Source of the DNA: Desmodus rotundus
Lineage: Eukaryota > Chordata > Mammalia > Chiroptera > Phyllostomidae
Direction: 5' to 3'
NCBI RefSeq assembly: GCF_022682495.2
Contig: NC_071388.1
Coordinates: 177,163,622-177,227,621 of the forward strand
DNA: 64,000 nucleotides
This document shows positions 35,778 to 47,210 of this stretch, in pieces (the first letter of the stretch is position 1; each line of letters opens with the position of its first letter). Both the position numbers and the translations under genes were made by a program. A model generated the notes under the pieces. The model was not told the origin of the DNA. It was given only the letters and a program-made list of their open reading frames with translations, and did no database searches.

Positions 35778-36091
35778 GCCCTGGCTGGTGTGGCTTAGTG
35801 GATGGAGTACCATCCTGTGAACCAAAGGGTCACTGGTTCAATTCACACAAGTGAATTACACACAAGGTGTGCTGAAAAATGATGTCATATTTGTCAGAAT
35901 AGCTTCTTATGGTGACATTCATATGGTATCTCTGACACAAAGGGTCACTGGAATCCCAGGCACAGGCCTGGAGTGTGGGCCAGGTCCCCAGTAGGGGGCA
36001 TGTGAGATGCAACTACACATTGATGTCTCTCTCCCTCTCTTTCTCCCTCCATCCCCCTCTCTAAAAATAAATAAATAATTTTTAAAAATAA
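35778..36091 (+). mobile_element. VES SINE interrupted by a templated insertion
   Basis: Head 'ggccctggctggtgtggctt' and tail 'ctctaaaaataaataaataa' are normal, and the target duplication is 'aagaataagggggag' (to 35777) and 'aagaataaaggggaag' (from 36092). The SINE is about 100 bp too long. Within it the 13-mer 'aaagggtcactgg' occurs twice, at 35824-35836 and 35939-35951. The DNA between includes 35866-35936, which matches 37081-37151 at 67 of 71 positions. The insert is therefore not part of the SINE. Confidence 0.9.
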
Positions 36092-36195
36092 AAGAATAAA
36101 GGGGAAGAGGGTGGGTAGAGGTGGAAAAGGGCATAAGGGGTATAAATGGTCATGGAAAAAATACAATAAAAATCAAAAATAAATTTAAAAAGAAC
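36092..36195 (+). repeat. L1 3' tail
   Basis: 'ggggaagagggtgggtagag', 'ataaggggtataaatggtc' and 'aaaatacaataaaaatc' resemble the 3' end of a bat-type L1. The VES SINE at 35778 inserted just upstream. Confidence 0.5.
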
Positions 36196-37879
36196 ACAAA
36201 AAGAAGAAGAAGTGGGAAAATCTGTCAGACTGGCCAGTTCATATAACCATGTGAGGCCTGATATCAACATTGGTAGGTTTATGTCTGAGGTTAACACCAA
36301 CTGTTTCATTCAGTGCATTCTATTTAGCACTGCCATTGTGAAATCCAGTGCTAGTTGTGCAGAATTCCTGGTCTGACTCGGAAAGGTTATCTATTGAAGC
36401 ACCTTGTAGTCAAAGAGAAACTAAGGTATGAGTGGCATTTCCTCCAGGCTTATTGTATTGCCAGCCACAAACACACAATGGATTTTCCATTGGTGCATTT
36501 CTATTCTTCTCTCTCAAACGTTAAGATTCTAGGGATAAGGTCTTAAACAACAGGGCAAAAATACCTTTTCGCTGGAATCCCACTCAGGGACCCTCTATCT
36601 GTATTGCTAAGGCCTTAGCAGAGGCTGTCATTACCTCTTACTATTGGGATTTGCAGTAGAATTCTGAGACCTCAGAGGAGGAAATGCAGCATAGTGAATA
36701 GAAAAAATAATACAAAATTCCATCAATAAAACCCTTTCTCTTGCTTTATAACTCATCCAGGAGTGACTTATGAACCAGTAGCAGAGATCAAAAGACAGCA
36801 CAGAGACTTTTCCAGGAAGAATGCTGTGGCAGAATTTTTTAGCATTTCAAATACTAAAATAGACAGAAGGAGTTCAGGAAAATAATGTGCAAAATACTGT
36901 GGGTTTGAGTTAGCAGAACTGATTTGCTTTCTATAGCAGCAAAATTAAATATGTCCATCTTCAATGCTAAGGACAGTAGGGCTTAGCTGTATGACTCATA
37001 TTTATGATAATTTTAGTGCATAAAAAGGTTTTCATTGTTTTTAGTGTTTCAGGAGACTCAAAAATATGAACACCCAAGTAGGTGTACTGAAAAATGATGT
37101 CATGTTTGTCAGAATAGCTTCTTATGGTAACATTCATATGGTGTCTCTGACCCTTGAAAGATTTCCTAAATGTAAAACATTTAGTTTAAACAAACATAGG
37201 CACATACTAGACTGTCTTTGGCAAGAAGCGACAAGGTCAACTCCGAAAGGTTCCTGTCTCCTATAGGGTTTGCCATTACAGAATGAAGGCTGACTGCCAG
37301 GGCCCGTGTACATGCATTTCCTTTATCCTCCTTTGTTATGGTGGTGGGGCCTATCGCAGTGATTTTACAAGATGCCTGCTGTGTACCTGAGAAAATAAAA
37401 TGTAAAAAGCGTACTTGCCTCTAGGTTGTCCTCACCCATGGGCTGTATCTAGAATGATTAATCGCTGGACTCCTAACTGCTGCTCTCTCTCCACTCCTTA
37501 GAAAGTTTGGGGTTAATCACAACATAGTTATTGTCTCAATTGAAAATGCTGGCAGGTCCCCGTAGAAACATTATGCTTAATCTGAATCAGAAGGTTAACT
37601 TCCAAATTTAATTTAATTGATTTGATTTTTTTGAAAAGCTATTAATATTGTCAAAAATATAGGTAAGGTTTTTAAGATCTTTTCAGGCAGTTTCGGTGAT
37701 TTGAGAGAATATTCAGCGCAGGAATCTTGTATTCTCTAGAGCTGGGAGACCCTTCATGAAACTACACAATAAAAGAATTTTAGAGCTAGAAAAGATCTCC
37801 AACTCACCTATTTCAAACTTATTGTTTTATCAGATAAAATTATTCATGGTATAATTTTTCAACATATATCTCTTTTTTG
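36196..37879. other. Unassigned DNA, includes the source of a copied 71-bp segment
   Basis: No gene was recognised. Bases 37081-37151 are the apparent donor of the insert inside the VES SINE at 35778. The 66-codon frame 37066-37266 overlaps this donor but has no domain. Confidence 0.5.
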
Positions 37880-39412
37880 GTAGACTCAGCAGGCACCAGA
37901 GCCTCACTCCAGCAAATCCTACTCCTTGGGTCAGACCCCACGTATCAGCTTAACTGCTATAGTCATGGCCAGGCCCCATATCCAGTCAGCTTGAGGATCA
38001 GTTCCACCCACTGACATGCCAATAACAATCAAGGGTCAAGTACAACAGGAGAACACACACAATTCACACACGGGACACCCCTAGAGCACCTGGCACCAGT
38101 GACCAAGAAGACTGTGCCACTGGGCCCCACAGGACACCTACTACATAAGGCCACCCAGCCAAACCCAGGAGATGCAGCAAATCTACCTAGTATGTAGAAA
38201 CAAACACAGGGAGTTGGCAAAAATGAGGGGGAAAAGAAACATGTCCCAAGTGAAAGACCAAGACAAAACTCCAGAAAAGGAACTAAACTAAATGGAGGCA
38301 AGCAATCTACCAGATTCAGAGTACAAAACACTGGTTATAAGGATCATCAGTGAACCAGGGGAAGAATAGATGAATTCAGTGAAAGCTTACACAAAGAGAT
38401 AGAAACCATATAAAAAGAACCAGCTAGAAATGAAGAACACAATAACTGAATAACAATAACTGAAATGAAGAATACATTAGATGGAATCTAAAACAGAGTA
38501 GGTAAAGCAGAGGATCAAATCAGTGATTTGTAACATAACACACAGAAAACAGCATTTCAGAGCAACAAAAAGAAAAAAGAATTTTAAAAAATAAGGATAG
38601 CTTAAGGGACCTTTGGGACAATATAGGGAATAACAACATCTGCATCAAAGGGGAACCAGAGAGAGAAGATAGAGAGGAAAGGACTGAGAACCTATTTGAA
38701 AAAATAATGACAGAAAACTTTCCTAACCTGGGAAAGAAAAAGACATACAAATCCAAGAAATGTAGAGAGTCCCAAACAAGATGAACCCAAAGAGGCCCAT
38801 ACAAAAACACATCATAATTAAAATGCCAAAGGTTAAGGACAAAGAGAGTTTTAAAAGCAGCAAGAGCAGAACAGTTAGTTACATACAAGGGAGCTCTCAT
38901 AAGACTGTCAGCTGACTTCTCAACAGACTTTGCAGGCCAGAAGAGATTGGCACAAAATATTTAAAGTGATGAAAAGCAAGGACCTACAGATAAGATTACT
39001 CTACCCAGCAAGGCTATAATTTAAAGTCAAAAGAGAGATAAAAATCTTCCCAGAGAAGAAAAACCTAGACGAAGACAAATACTATATGATTTTACTCATA
39101 TGTGGGATCTAAAGAACAAAATAAACAAACAAAATAGAAATAGACTCATAGATTCAGAGAACACACTGACAGTTGACTTAGGAGAGGAGGGCTAGAGGGC
39201 TAGGTGAAAAAGGTGAAGGAATGAAGAAGTATAAATTGATAGTTACAGAATAATCACAGAGATGTAAATTACAGCATAGGGAATATACTACATAATATTA
39301 TAATAACTGTATGGGGCCAGGTAGGCACTTGATATATGCAGGAAACCACTTTGTGAAGTAAATGATTGTCTAATCATTATGCCCTACATCTGAAACTAAT
39401 ATAGAATAATTG
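37880..39412 (+). mobile_element. HAL1 (half-L1) retrotransposon, 5'-truncated
   Basis: 5' UTR text 'cactgacatgccaataac' and 'aatcaagggtcaagtacaac' leads into degraded ORF1. The well-conserved C-terminal half is visible at 38700-39060, reading NFPNLGKKKTYKSKK, then RPIQKHIIIKMPKVKDKES and PARL. At about 39070 the ORF1 frame continues directly into DKYYMILLICGI and a stop at 39106-39108, the extreme C-terminus of L1 ORF2p, then an L1MA-like 3' UTR ('tgaaactaatatagaataat'). There is no reverse transcriptase, so movement must have relied on a partner L1. Premature stops make it inactive. Confidence 0.8.
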
Positions 39413-40997
39413 GCTCCATAACATCAGCAAAGACTGACATTTTTTCCATTGCTGTACTCTGCCTTCCATGACGTGGTTTTCATCTAAGACTGTATCCTCT
39501 AATGATTTAAACAAGATAGTCAGAAACAACCAGAGCTACATCTTCCAGGTTGATATCTACAAAAGCAGAGAGTACTTTTGAGGCAGCTCCCATGAATGAG
39601 AAACAATTTTTTCCCAGAACTCAACTGCCTCCTTAACTTCATTGTTCTTAATTGGTTCACAAGCCTACCTTGAACCAATCACATGGACAGGAAGATGTGA
39701 TATTGTTGATTGGCTTAAGACTGATGGGAGTTACCCCTGGAGCTGGACAATCGGCTGAAAACAAAAGACCACACCCATAATGTTTACTAGAAAGTAGAAA
39801 CAGGCCTGGATCTTAACAATGATCAACTACAGCTCTTGTTACCACTTCTCTCTGAGTGTCTGTTCTATGTCACCCTCTCAGACTGGCTCCATATGCAAGG
39901 TTTTTACTTTGTATTCCCTCATAAATTTGATTAACACATGGCTGAGGTTTATGGTGGGGTAACTCTGAAACCAAATACCTGTCACTCTGCAAATCCAATT
40001 CTCATCACCCATCTATGATTCTTGTGCCCTAGTTCAAAATTCTCAAATGAAATCCTCTAAGTGGCTTGGCCTAACCTGTGGACTGACTCTCCCAGTGGGT
40101 CTCCACATACTGGTCCTTCTCACCTACAGCCAGAGGGCTAGGGTCCTCTGATACCATCATGGCTGACTACACCCATCTGATCAGCAGGGTTTGTGGGTGG
40201 GAAAAGAATCTTTTGGAAGGAGATGTGGGCAGAAAGGCAATTATATACTTCTCTAACCAGAAAAACTCCAGGGGTGAAAATGATACGAAGAAAGTGGCAC
40301 CAAATTTAAAGATAAAAGAAACACTGCCAACATGATTCAAAATTAAACTGGCTCATAGACTTTTGCTGTAATCACTATTTTAGCCTTATAATCTCTGAAA
40401 TTTACTTTAAAGAACATTGAAACACTTCTTGAAGCAGAAACATTACTGAAGAAAACAAATTTTGACCATAAATCTTGGACCTAAATGATATTTATGCTCA
40501 TTGTATCCCATGTGCTGAAATGTGTCCTTTTTTGCAGACTATTACCTCCTCAAAATAAGATTAAATACAAAATGGCTAAGAGATTGCCCAAGTAGAATTT
40601 TTTTCCTCAGAAAACTGCATTTCACTCTTGACTAAATTCCCCATTTTTACCTGCTGATTTCCAAAAGGGTGTTAGAGAGTCCCATCCCATCTCATACACC
40701 CCCAGCCTAACTGCAAAGGAAAGGGGGAAGTTTTTAAGTTCTCAGCAGAACCTGTGACCAAATGTTTGCTAGAGCAAAAGAGGAACACAGAAAGCCAGAT
40801 TGAGAAGTGTTTTTTCTTCACTTTCTTATAATGAATTCAGGCTCACTTTGACCTAAATAACCATCTGACTGGTTACAATTTTAAATGTGAAAGAAGTAGA
40901 GAAACGACTGTCAGTAGCCCCCATAAACCTGGAATGGACTAGGTTGAAGGAACTAAAACTTCCCCCCAAGGAATAGAAACTGCACCAAATCTTTCTT
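39413..40997. other. Unassigned DNA, no gene seen
   Basis: 39600-39780 has CCAAT-like text ('gaaccaatcacatggac') recalling an LTR or other old repeat, but no family could be settled. Confidence 0.35.
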
Positions 40998-41110
40998 TCC
41001 TTCCTTCCTTCCTTCCTTCCTTCCTTCCTTCCTTCCTTCCTTCCATCCTTCCTTCTTCCTTCCTTTCTTCCTTCCTTCCTTTTTCTCTTTTCCTTCCTTC
41101 CTTCCTTCCC
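40998..41110. repeat. (TTCC)n microsatellite
   Basis: A long CTTC/TTCC tract with a few interruptions near 41045 and 41080. It is a polypurine/polypyrimidine tract long enough to expect length variation. Confidence 0.95.
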
Positions 41111-42149
41111 AACTGTTTTCTTGGCGGTTCTAATACTTGAATTAGGCGTCTTTGCCTAGACTAGTCCAAGACACCAAAAACAATAAAATAAAATTAAACT
41201 ACTGATAAACAGAAGAAACATAGAGAAAACCCCACTTTCAAAGTATGTTAATTGGCTTGTGGCTAATTCTGATTTTAATTAAAAAACAAAACAAAACCAA
41301 GCTCAGTGATAGTTAAAACTGAACAATAGACTAAGCTTAATACAAAGGCTTACGCAGTATTCTAACAGATAACAAACACAATGGCACCTGAAAAAAATAA
41401 AACTGAACAATAGTTAAAAGAAAGAAGGATAACTTCAGATGTGAAGGCAGAATTTTTTTAAATCAACATTTCATGCAGCAGCTCCTGCCAGGCCTTCCCA
41501 TTTCTCAATAGCTTTGATTCATGGAAATAATGGTTATGCAATTTCCACACATTGTGCTCCAAACACAGCATGTGGGCATAGTAAAAAGAAAACAACTAAT
41601 AGCACTTGAAGCTGGAGATTTCGATAAGCTTTTCCTTTTCATTTCACAAAGGTTTTTAACTCGATAGTCTAAGGCGACTGACATATTCCTCCTAAGCTTT
41701 AAACAGATATATGTGCATGCAGCAAAGTACCTCATGTTCTTACATGTATCTATGGCAGCATGCTGGTTAATCTAGTTGTGAAAAATTAACCAGAAAGAAA
41801 CTATTGGACTATGAGAATTCCACAGTTGACAGATTGTTGGTCTTTCTCTTAAAAAAAAAAAAAATCCATGCCATCTGTTAACAAAAGATGAGATAACTTG
41901 GAGAAAATTATTTCCCTTAGGGCACAATGCTAGAGCAATTCGGAGAGAGGTCGCCTGCATTTGCAGTGAGGATCTGGTATAAGAAACAAGACGGCATCAG
42001 GTCTGCTCAGTCATTGGCCAAGAAAAACAAAGATGATTTCCTCTGGTCCCTATTTTAGTTTTACTCTTTGAACATCTTATTTCTTATTCTTGTTATTATT
42101 TTTCACTGGGCACAGATTGTTTCAGGAATCATCTTGTTTCCCTTTTTGA
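41111..42149. other. Unassigned DNA, no gene seen
   Basis: The minus frames 41505-41735 and 41772-41960 show no domain and have no supporting splice context. Confidence 0.4.
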
Positions 42150-42336
42150 AGTTTTTTTCTTTTCTTTTTTTTTTTAAATTTGTTGAGACCGGATTGTAAA
42201 GTGCTCCACTTCCACCACCTGTCACTATACTGGGGGCTGCGACTGGGACAGCGCTCCGCAGTGCTGAGTCCAGCTGCAGACTGGATGGTGAAGGACAGCG
42301 GCAGGAGGAAGTAGAGGTGCAGATTTGCAGGTAGGT
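42150..42336 (-). other. GC-rich island ending in an A-tract, possible small retrocopy
   Basis: About 150 bp (42185-42335) is clearly richer in GC than its surroundings and holds several CpGs. On the minus strand it runs straight into an A-rich tail (T-rich at 42155-42178 on plus), as a short processed insertion would. On the plus strand it ends at 'tttgcag|gtaggt', a possible splice donor. No gene identity was recognised, and the two readings are alternatives. Confidence 0.3.
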
Positions 42337-43292
42337 GGCAATACACTATTTCAAAATAGAAATTCCTAAGCTGCAGATCAGTGATAAATTTTCATACACT
42401 CTGTGTACTTGGAGAGAGAAGGCTAATGCATGAATTTTAATTCTTACAGAGGGATTTTCTCCCCTCTACATATAAAATCCTGGGAATTTCACCTCCTCAC
42501 CCTGTCATTTCTGTGTGATTAATCATATGTTGGTCACTTGTCACTAGATGGCATCATGCAGTGTTACTTGAGAGCAATAACTACATTTTCAAAGTTACAG
42601 CGAGGGCCATTTTTTCAGTATTTTCTTCTTTGGTATGCATTTAGAGAATCTAAGTGAGATCCTGGATATTTCATCTTCATTTGTTTTATGGGTTTGGCTT
42701 TGTAAATATTGTATATTCTTTGAGATTCATTTTTCTGAGTGTATCTTGCTAGTATTTGAACCCAATATTTATTAGTATTAAATACATAACGAGTTCTTCC
42801 TCTAAATTTTCTTCCAAGTCACATACAGAAATATTTACTTACAAAGATTTTGCAAAAATAAAATAAAGCTCAACACATCTAGGATCTTTATGCAAACATG
42901 CAGATAGAAAGAAACAGATGTATGAAAACTCATTCTATCTAAGTGTAGCCAACTGAAATCTAGTCATGGATAAGCCATGCCATTTATGTTAAATGGAATA
43001 ACATAAAAAACGATCAGTCGATGCTTTCATAAACCTTCCAAATTTATTTTAAAATATGACAGAAAAAAAATAATGAGAACTGAGGTAAATAGAATGAGTT
43101 AATAGTCTTATACTCTCCCAGATGTGACAGGTAATTATGACCATTTTTATTTTTTATATTCCAATAAATCTTATGTTACTGAAGATGAATACCAACTCTA
43201 TGCTGTCAACAAAACAGAGTCTTCTAAATAATAATTAAGACTTAGTGACTTGCAAATTTGTAAATAATAATAGATGATAAAATGTATTATAT
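42337..43292. other. Unassigned AT-rich DNA
   Basis: No gene or repeat recognised. Confidence 0.4.
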
Positions 43293-43492
43293 GGCCCTGG
43301 CTAGTGTGGCTATGTTGGTTGGGCATCATCCCACAGGCTGAAGGGTAACGGGTTCAATTCCCAGTCAAGGCACATGCCTGGGTTTCAGGTTCAGTCCCTG
43401 GTCAGGGCATGTGAAACAGACAACCTATTGATGTTTCTCTCCCTTTCTTCCTCTCTCCCTTCACCTCTCTGCAATAAAAAAAAGTAAAACAA
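43293..43492 (+). mobile_element. VES SINE
   Basis: Head 'ggccctggctagtgtggcta', 'gggttcaattcccagtc', 'gatgtttctctccctttct'. Target duplication 'aatgtattatat' at 43281-43292 and 'aattgtattata' at 43493-43504. Confidence 0.9.
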
Positions 43493-43817
43493 AATTGTAT
43501 TATACAGGGTGAGGCTAACAAAATAGATGACAGATAGATTAGGTGATAGCATCTGATACAATACTTGATTTTATCAATATTTGTCTAAAATCTACAACAT
43601 TAATCTATATTTATTTACTTATTTACTATTGAAAAATTCTGGTTCATTCTGTGTTTTTATTTATTTCATTCATTCATTCAACAAACAGCTGAATACCTAC
43701 ATTAGATTAGATAGTGGAGATGCAAAAACAAATAGAGCACTAAATTTACCCTCAGAAAGCTTTTAGTTTTTTTATGTTGTTAAACATTCATTATCTTTTA
43801 GACTCAATCATAGAGTG

Positions 43818-43915
43818 GGAGGAAGGAGGAAGGAGAGAGGGAGAGAGGAAGAAAGAGGGACAGAAAGGGACAGAAAAATATATGTAGAGATAGAAAGAGA
43901 GAGAAAGAGAGAATG
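43818..43915. repeat. Purine-rich low-complexity tract
   Basis: GGAA/GA-rich stretch with 'gagagggagagaggaag' and 'gaaagagagagaaagagag'. Confidence 0.85.
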
Positions 43916-44173
43916 CAAAGTCTACGACAAATAGCTCTGCTAGTATCTCATGCTGTGATCCTGGACCTCCCTCATTGTATGTTCAAGTTAAATAATTTTT
44001 ATATGAAAGTGCTTTGTAAACAGTAAGATACTTTTTAAATGTAATTTTTTTTTAAGTTTCTTCCTCTAAGGATCCCACAGTTAAATAGAACTTCTATCCT
44101 ACAGTCAAGTGCTTACTTCCTTTTAATTTCCCCACAATTTTCAAAATAACAAGTGCATAAATGAAACACATTA

Positions 44174-44397
44174 TGCCCTGGCTGGTGTGGCTCAGTGGAC
44201 TGAGTGCCAGCCTGCGGATCAAAAGGTCGCCGGTTCTACTCCCAGTCAGGGCACATGCCTAGGTTGTGGGCTAGGTCCTCAGTGGGGGACACATTAGAGG
44301 CAACCACACATTGATGTTTCTCTCCCTCTCTTCCTCCTTCCTATCTTCTCTCTAAAAATAAATAAATAAAATATTTTTAAAAAGTTATATTAAAAAA
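44174..44397 (+). mobile_element. VES SINE
   Basis: Head 'gccctggctggtgtggctca' is close to consensus. Target duplication 'aatgaaacacatta' (to 44173) and 'aatgaaacccatta' (44398-44411). Confidence 0.93.
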
Positions 44398-45007
44398 AAT
44401 GAAACCCATTACATTTCCAACTCACCTTGTAAAACAAAATGTGAACAGAAGCACCATGAATTTGAGGAGAGAAAAGGGGGGGAGAAGCTAAACTCAATGA
44501 CTCTGTAATCACATCAGACTCTGAAACACTGAGACTCTGGCATCACTCCCATCCCCTTCTCTGCTCTGTGAACTCTTGATGTTTCTCTTGGTTTCTGCAG
44601 ATGACAAATGAAATTTCAAGCAAATTCTGTTGCAGTGACATGTGTAGGAGAAAGAGACCTCTTGTGGGAGTCATTCTGATCCTATAACTTTACATCTTCT
44701 ACCTTTGATGGTAGAAAAAAATCTTTAAAAAGTTCTAGTGATTAATAAATTAGGAGATTTGGTCCAGCACCATATATTCTTAGACTAGTTCAATAGTTTT
44801 GCAAAATGCTTCTCATTTTCCATTAAGGCCAGTCGTATCCTACCCTATAATAGAAAAGTCAGAAAACTTCTTTTCCAATTGTATGTAGAAATCAACACGT
44901 TAGAAACTCCATATTCAAATGTATTTGAGATCACAATGAAAGATACATAAAATGGTGTCCTTGGGCAAGTCTTTGACTGGATTTGGGTGTGTAGAAAGTT
45001 TTATCTT
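44398..45007. other. Unassigned DNA between SINEs
   Basis: No exon or repeat recognised. Confidence 0.4.
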
Positions 45008-45210
45008 TTTAAAAAAACATTATTATTGATTTTAGAGAGAGAGAGAGTAAGGGAGAGAGATAGAGAAAGGAAGAAAGAAACATCGATCTGTTGCTCCACC
45101 CATTCACCCATTCATCGGTCTACCCCTACATGTGTTCTCACCAGGGACCGAACCTGAAACCTTGGCATATCTGGACAATCCTTTAACCAACTAAGCCACC
45201 CATCCAGGCC
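45008..45210 (-). mobile_element. VES SINE, antisense, diverged subfamily
   Basis: GA-rich segment, 'gaaacatcgatctgttgc', 'ccagggaccgaacctgaaac' and the head 'taagccacccatccaggcc'. Flanking repeats 'agttttatctt' and 'agttttgtctt'. Confidence 0.85.
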
Positions 45211-45376
45211 TAGATAGTTTTGTCTTAGGTTTCTGATCTATTATCCGGGGATTTGTCTTTTATTTTGTTACTGTGTTAAGCTGTATTTTTAGTATATAGC
45301 AGCTTACCAGTAAAGATAAACTTTTAATAAGGAAGTTGAGCTGCAAATATTCCCTCAATATATTAGTATATTCATT

Positions 45377-45596
45377 TTTTGTCAATTTTAAAACATTTTT
45401 ATTTATTTAATTTTTTAGAGAGGGAAAGGGAGAGAGAAAGAGAGGGAGAGAAACATCAATGTGTGGTTGCCTCTCACACATCCCCTACTGGGGACCTGGC
45501 CCACAACCCAGGCATGTGCCCTAGACTGGGAATCAAACCTGTAACCCTTTGGTTTGCAGTCTGGCACTCAACCACTGAGCCACACCAGCCAGGGTG
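45377..45596 (-). mobile_element. VES SINE, antisense
   Basis: GA-rich segment, 'gaaacatcaatgtgtggttg', 'ggacctggcccacaaccc' and the head 'gagccacaccagccaggg'. Flanking repeats 'agtatattc' and 'agtgtattc'. The 84-codon plus frame at 45379-45633 is the antisense of this SINE and not a gene. Confidence 0.9.
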
Positions 45597-45994
45597 TAGT
45601 GTATTCTTATTTGATATAACTTTATTTCATTAGGAAAAGAGAAAAACTAGCTTGAATATTCTACCTGTAGAAAACGTATACCTATTCTTATTTTGTTCTA
45701 GCAGATTTGTTTGCCATCAGACATGGGCTGGAAGAAAATCTGAAATGTTGGAAAGGAAACTCTAGAGACTGAGATATCTGTTACGGTAGTATGATTTCTT
45801 TTCTGGATTTTCCTTCCCTGGCTTCCGACATTTTTCTTTTTGTTTAGACTATCAAGTCAACAAGTGATGTAAGGATGACTTACTGTATTTGTGCACAAAG
45901 AACCTAGGAAATGGAATTCTATTACACCAGTTTCAGAGACCATAACACTTACGCCTTTCACCATCAGTACATTTGGGTCAAAAGGTGGTCTTTA
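45597..45994. other. Unassigned DNA between SINEs
   Basis: No clear exon. 'tttgttctagcag' at about 45705 looks acceptor-like but no donor with an open exon follows. Confidence 0.35.
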
Positions 45995-46185
45995 CCCTGG
46001 CCAGGTAGCTCAGTGGCTTGGAGCGTCATGCTCACACACCAAGGTTTTAGGTTTGATTTTAGTCAGGGCACATACAAGAATCAATTAATGGATGAGTAAA
46101 TAAGTGGAATAACAAATCATTATTCTTCTCTCTCTCTCTTTCTCTTTCTCCCTTCCCCTCTCTCTAAAATCAATGGTTAAAAGAA
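45995..46185 (+). mobile_element. VES-related SINE, second subfamily
   Basis: 'ccctggccaggtagctcagt', 'ggcttggagcgtcatgctc', 'gcacatacaagaatcaatt', 'gatgagtaaataagtggaa' and a CT-rich 3' part. Target duplication 'tggtcttta' (45986-45994) and 'tgttcttta' (46186-46194). It shares the 'gagcgtcat' form with the 34100 copy. Confidence 0.88.
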
Positions 46186-47002
46186 TGTTCTTTATTATAA
46201 AAGTATATGGATCCACATGTAGCCGTGGACAGAACTTCTATGGAGGAAAGCTGACATTTTTAAAAAAATTATTCTGGGAAAGTGTGTTGAGGCTTTCCTC
46301 TAAAACTAAAATGCTATTTCATCAGTATTGGTCATTTTTTAGCCACATGCGACTAATGATCATAGATGCTGATAAAAACCTAAAAGGAAGTTAATGTTGT
46401 TCTTTTCTTTTTTTTTTTTTTTAATGTTATTCGCTTCTGAAATGGTAAATATCTCTCCTTTAACTGCATTAAAAAAACAAAACAAAACAAACTTTACCAC
46501 TTTGAAGAGAATTCAGGAAGCCATATGGTCTTACCCAAAGTTCCTGTCCTCGAAATGTCCTCATGGGAAAGAAGGTTCAAGGTGTTTTTAAGAACAGAAC
46601 TTTAATGTTTCTGCCTATAAACAATGACACTTCCTGTTTTGATCTCTAACAAAAGGAGGCTATTAAAAAAGTAAGACAATGAACTTCACCTTTTTGCACA
46701 ATGAAGAACATTTTTACTCCATCTCACTCTGTGTAGAGTTCAAAGTGCAGATTATCACAGAGTAATTCTCCTAAGGTCCTATATGTTGATCTGTGGCCTC
46801 CCTAACAGAGTTGGTGTTTTCGATAATTTACTCTTACCTAGCCATGAGCCTGGTATTGAAGTCAAGAGTGTGTGCAATATTCTATCTTTCAAATATAAAT
46901 AAAGCTACATGTTGCCTCTAAAATCTATAAACAGCCCTTAACAGATTCAAGAGTCAGTGACTTCCTCCTTTTAAGTCACCTTCCCTCAAAAAAAGAATGA
47001 AA
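46186..47002. other. Unassigned DNA between SINEs
   Basis: The frames 46173-46394 and 46394-46591 have no domain. An A-rich run lies near 46470. Confidence 0.4.
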
Positions 47003-47210
47003 GTCCTGGCTGGTGTAGCTCAGTGGGTTGAGCGCGGGCTGCAAACCAAAGCATCACTGGTTCAATTCCCAGTCAGGGCACATGCCTAGGTTGCAGGCCA
47101 GGTCCCCAGTGAGGGCTGTGTGAGAGGCAACCACACATTGATGTTTCTCTTCCTCTCTTTCTTCCACCTTTCCCCTCTGTCTACAAATAAATAAATAAAA
47201 TAAAATAAAA
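47003..47210 (+). mobile_element. VES SINE
   Basis: Head 'gtcctggctggtgtagctc', 'ggttcaattcccagtcag', 'tgatgtttctcttcctctct' and an AAAT/AAAAT tail. Confidence 0.9.

Noticed and set aside
38029..38900. Two minus-strand frames of 100 and 126 codons
   Set aside because: They are antisense to the HAL1 5' UTR and ORF1 region, an effect of its A-rich sense strand.
43499..43560. Possible third MITE end ('tacagggtgaggctaac')
   Set aside because: Only about 12 bases resemble the MITE end, the opposite inverted end is missing, and the text overlaps the VES target-site duplication.
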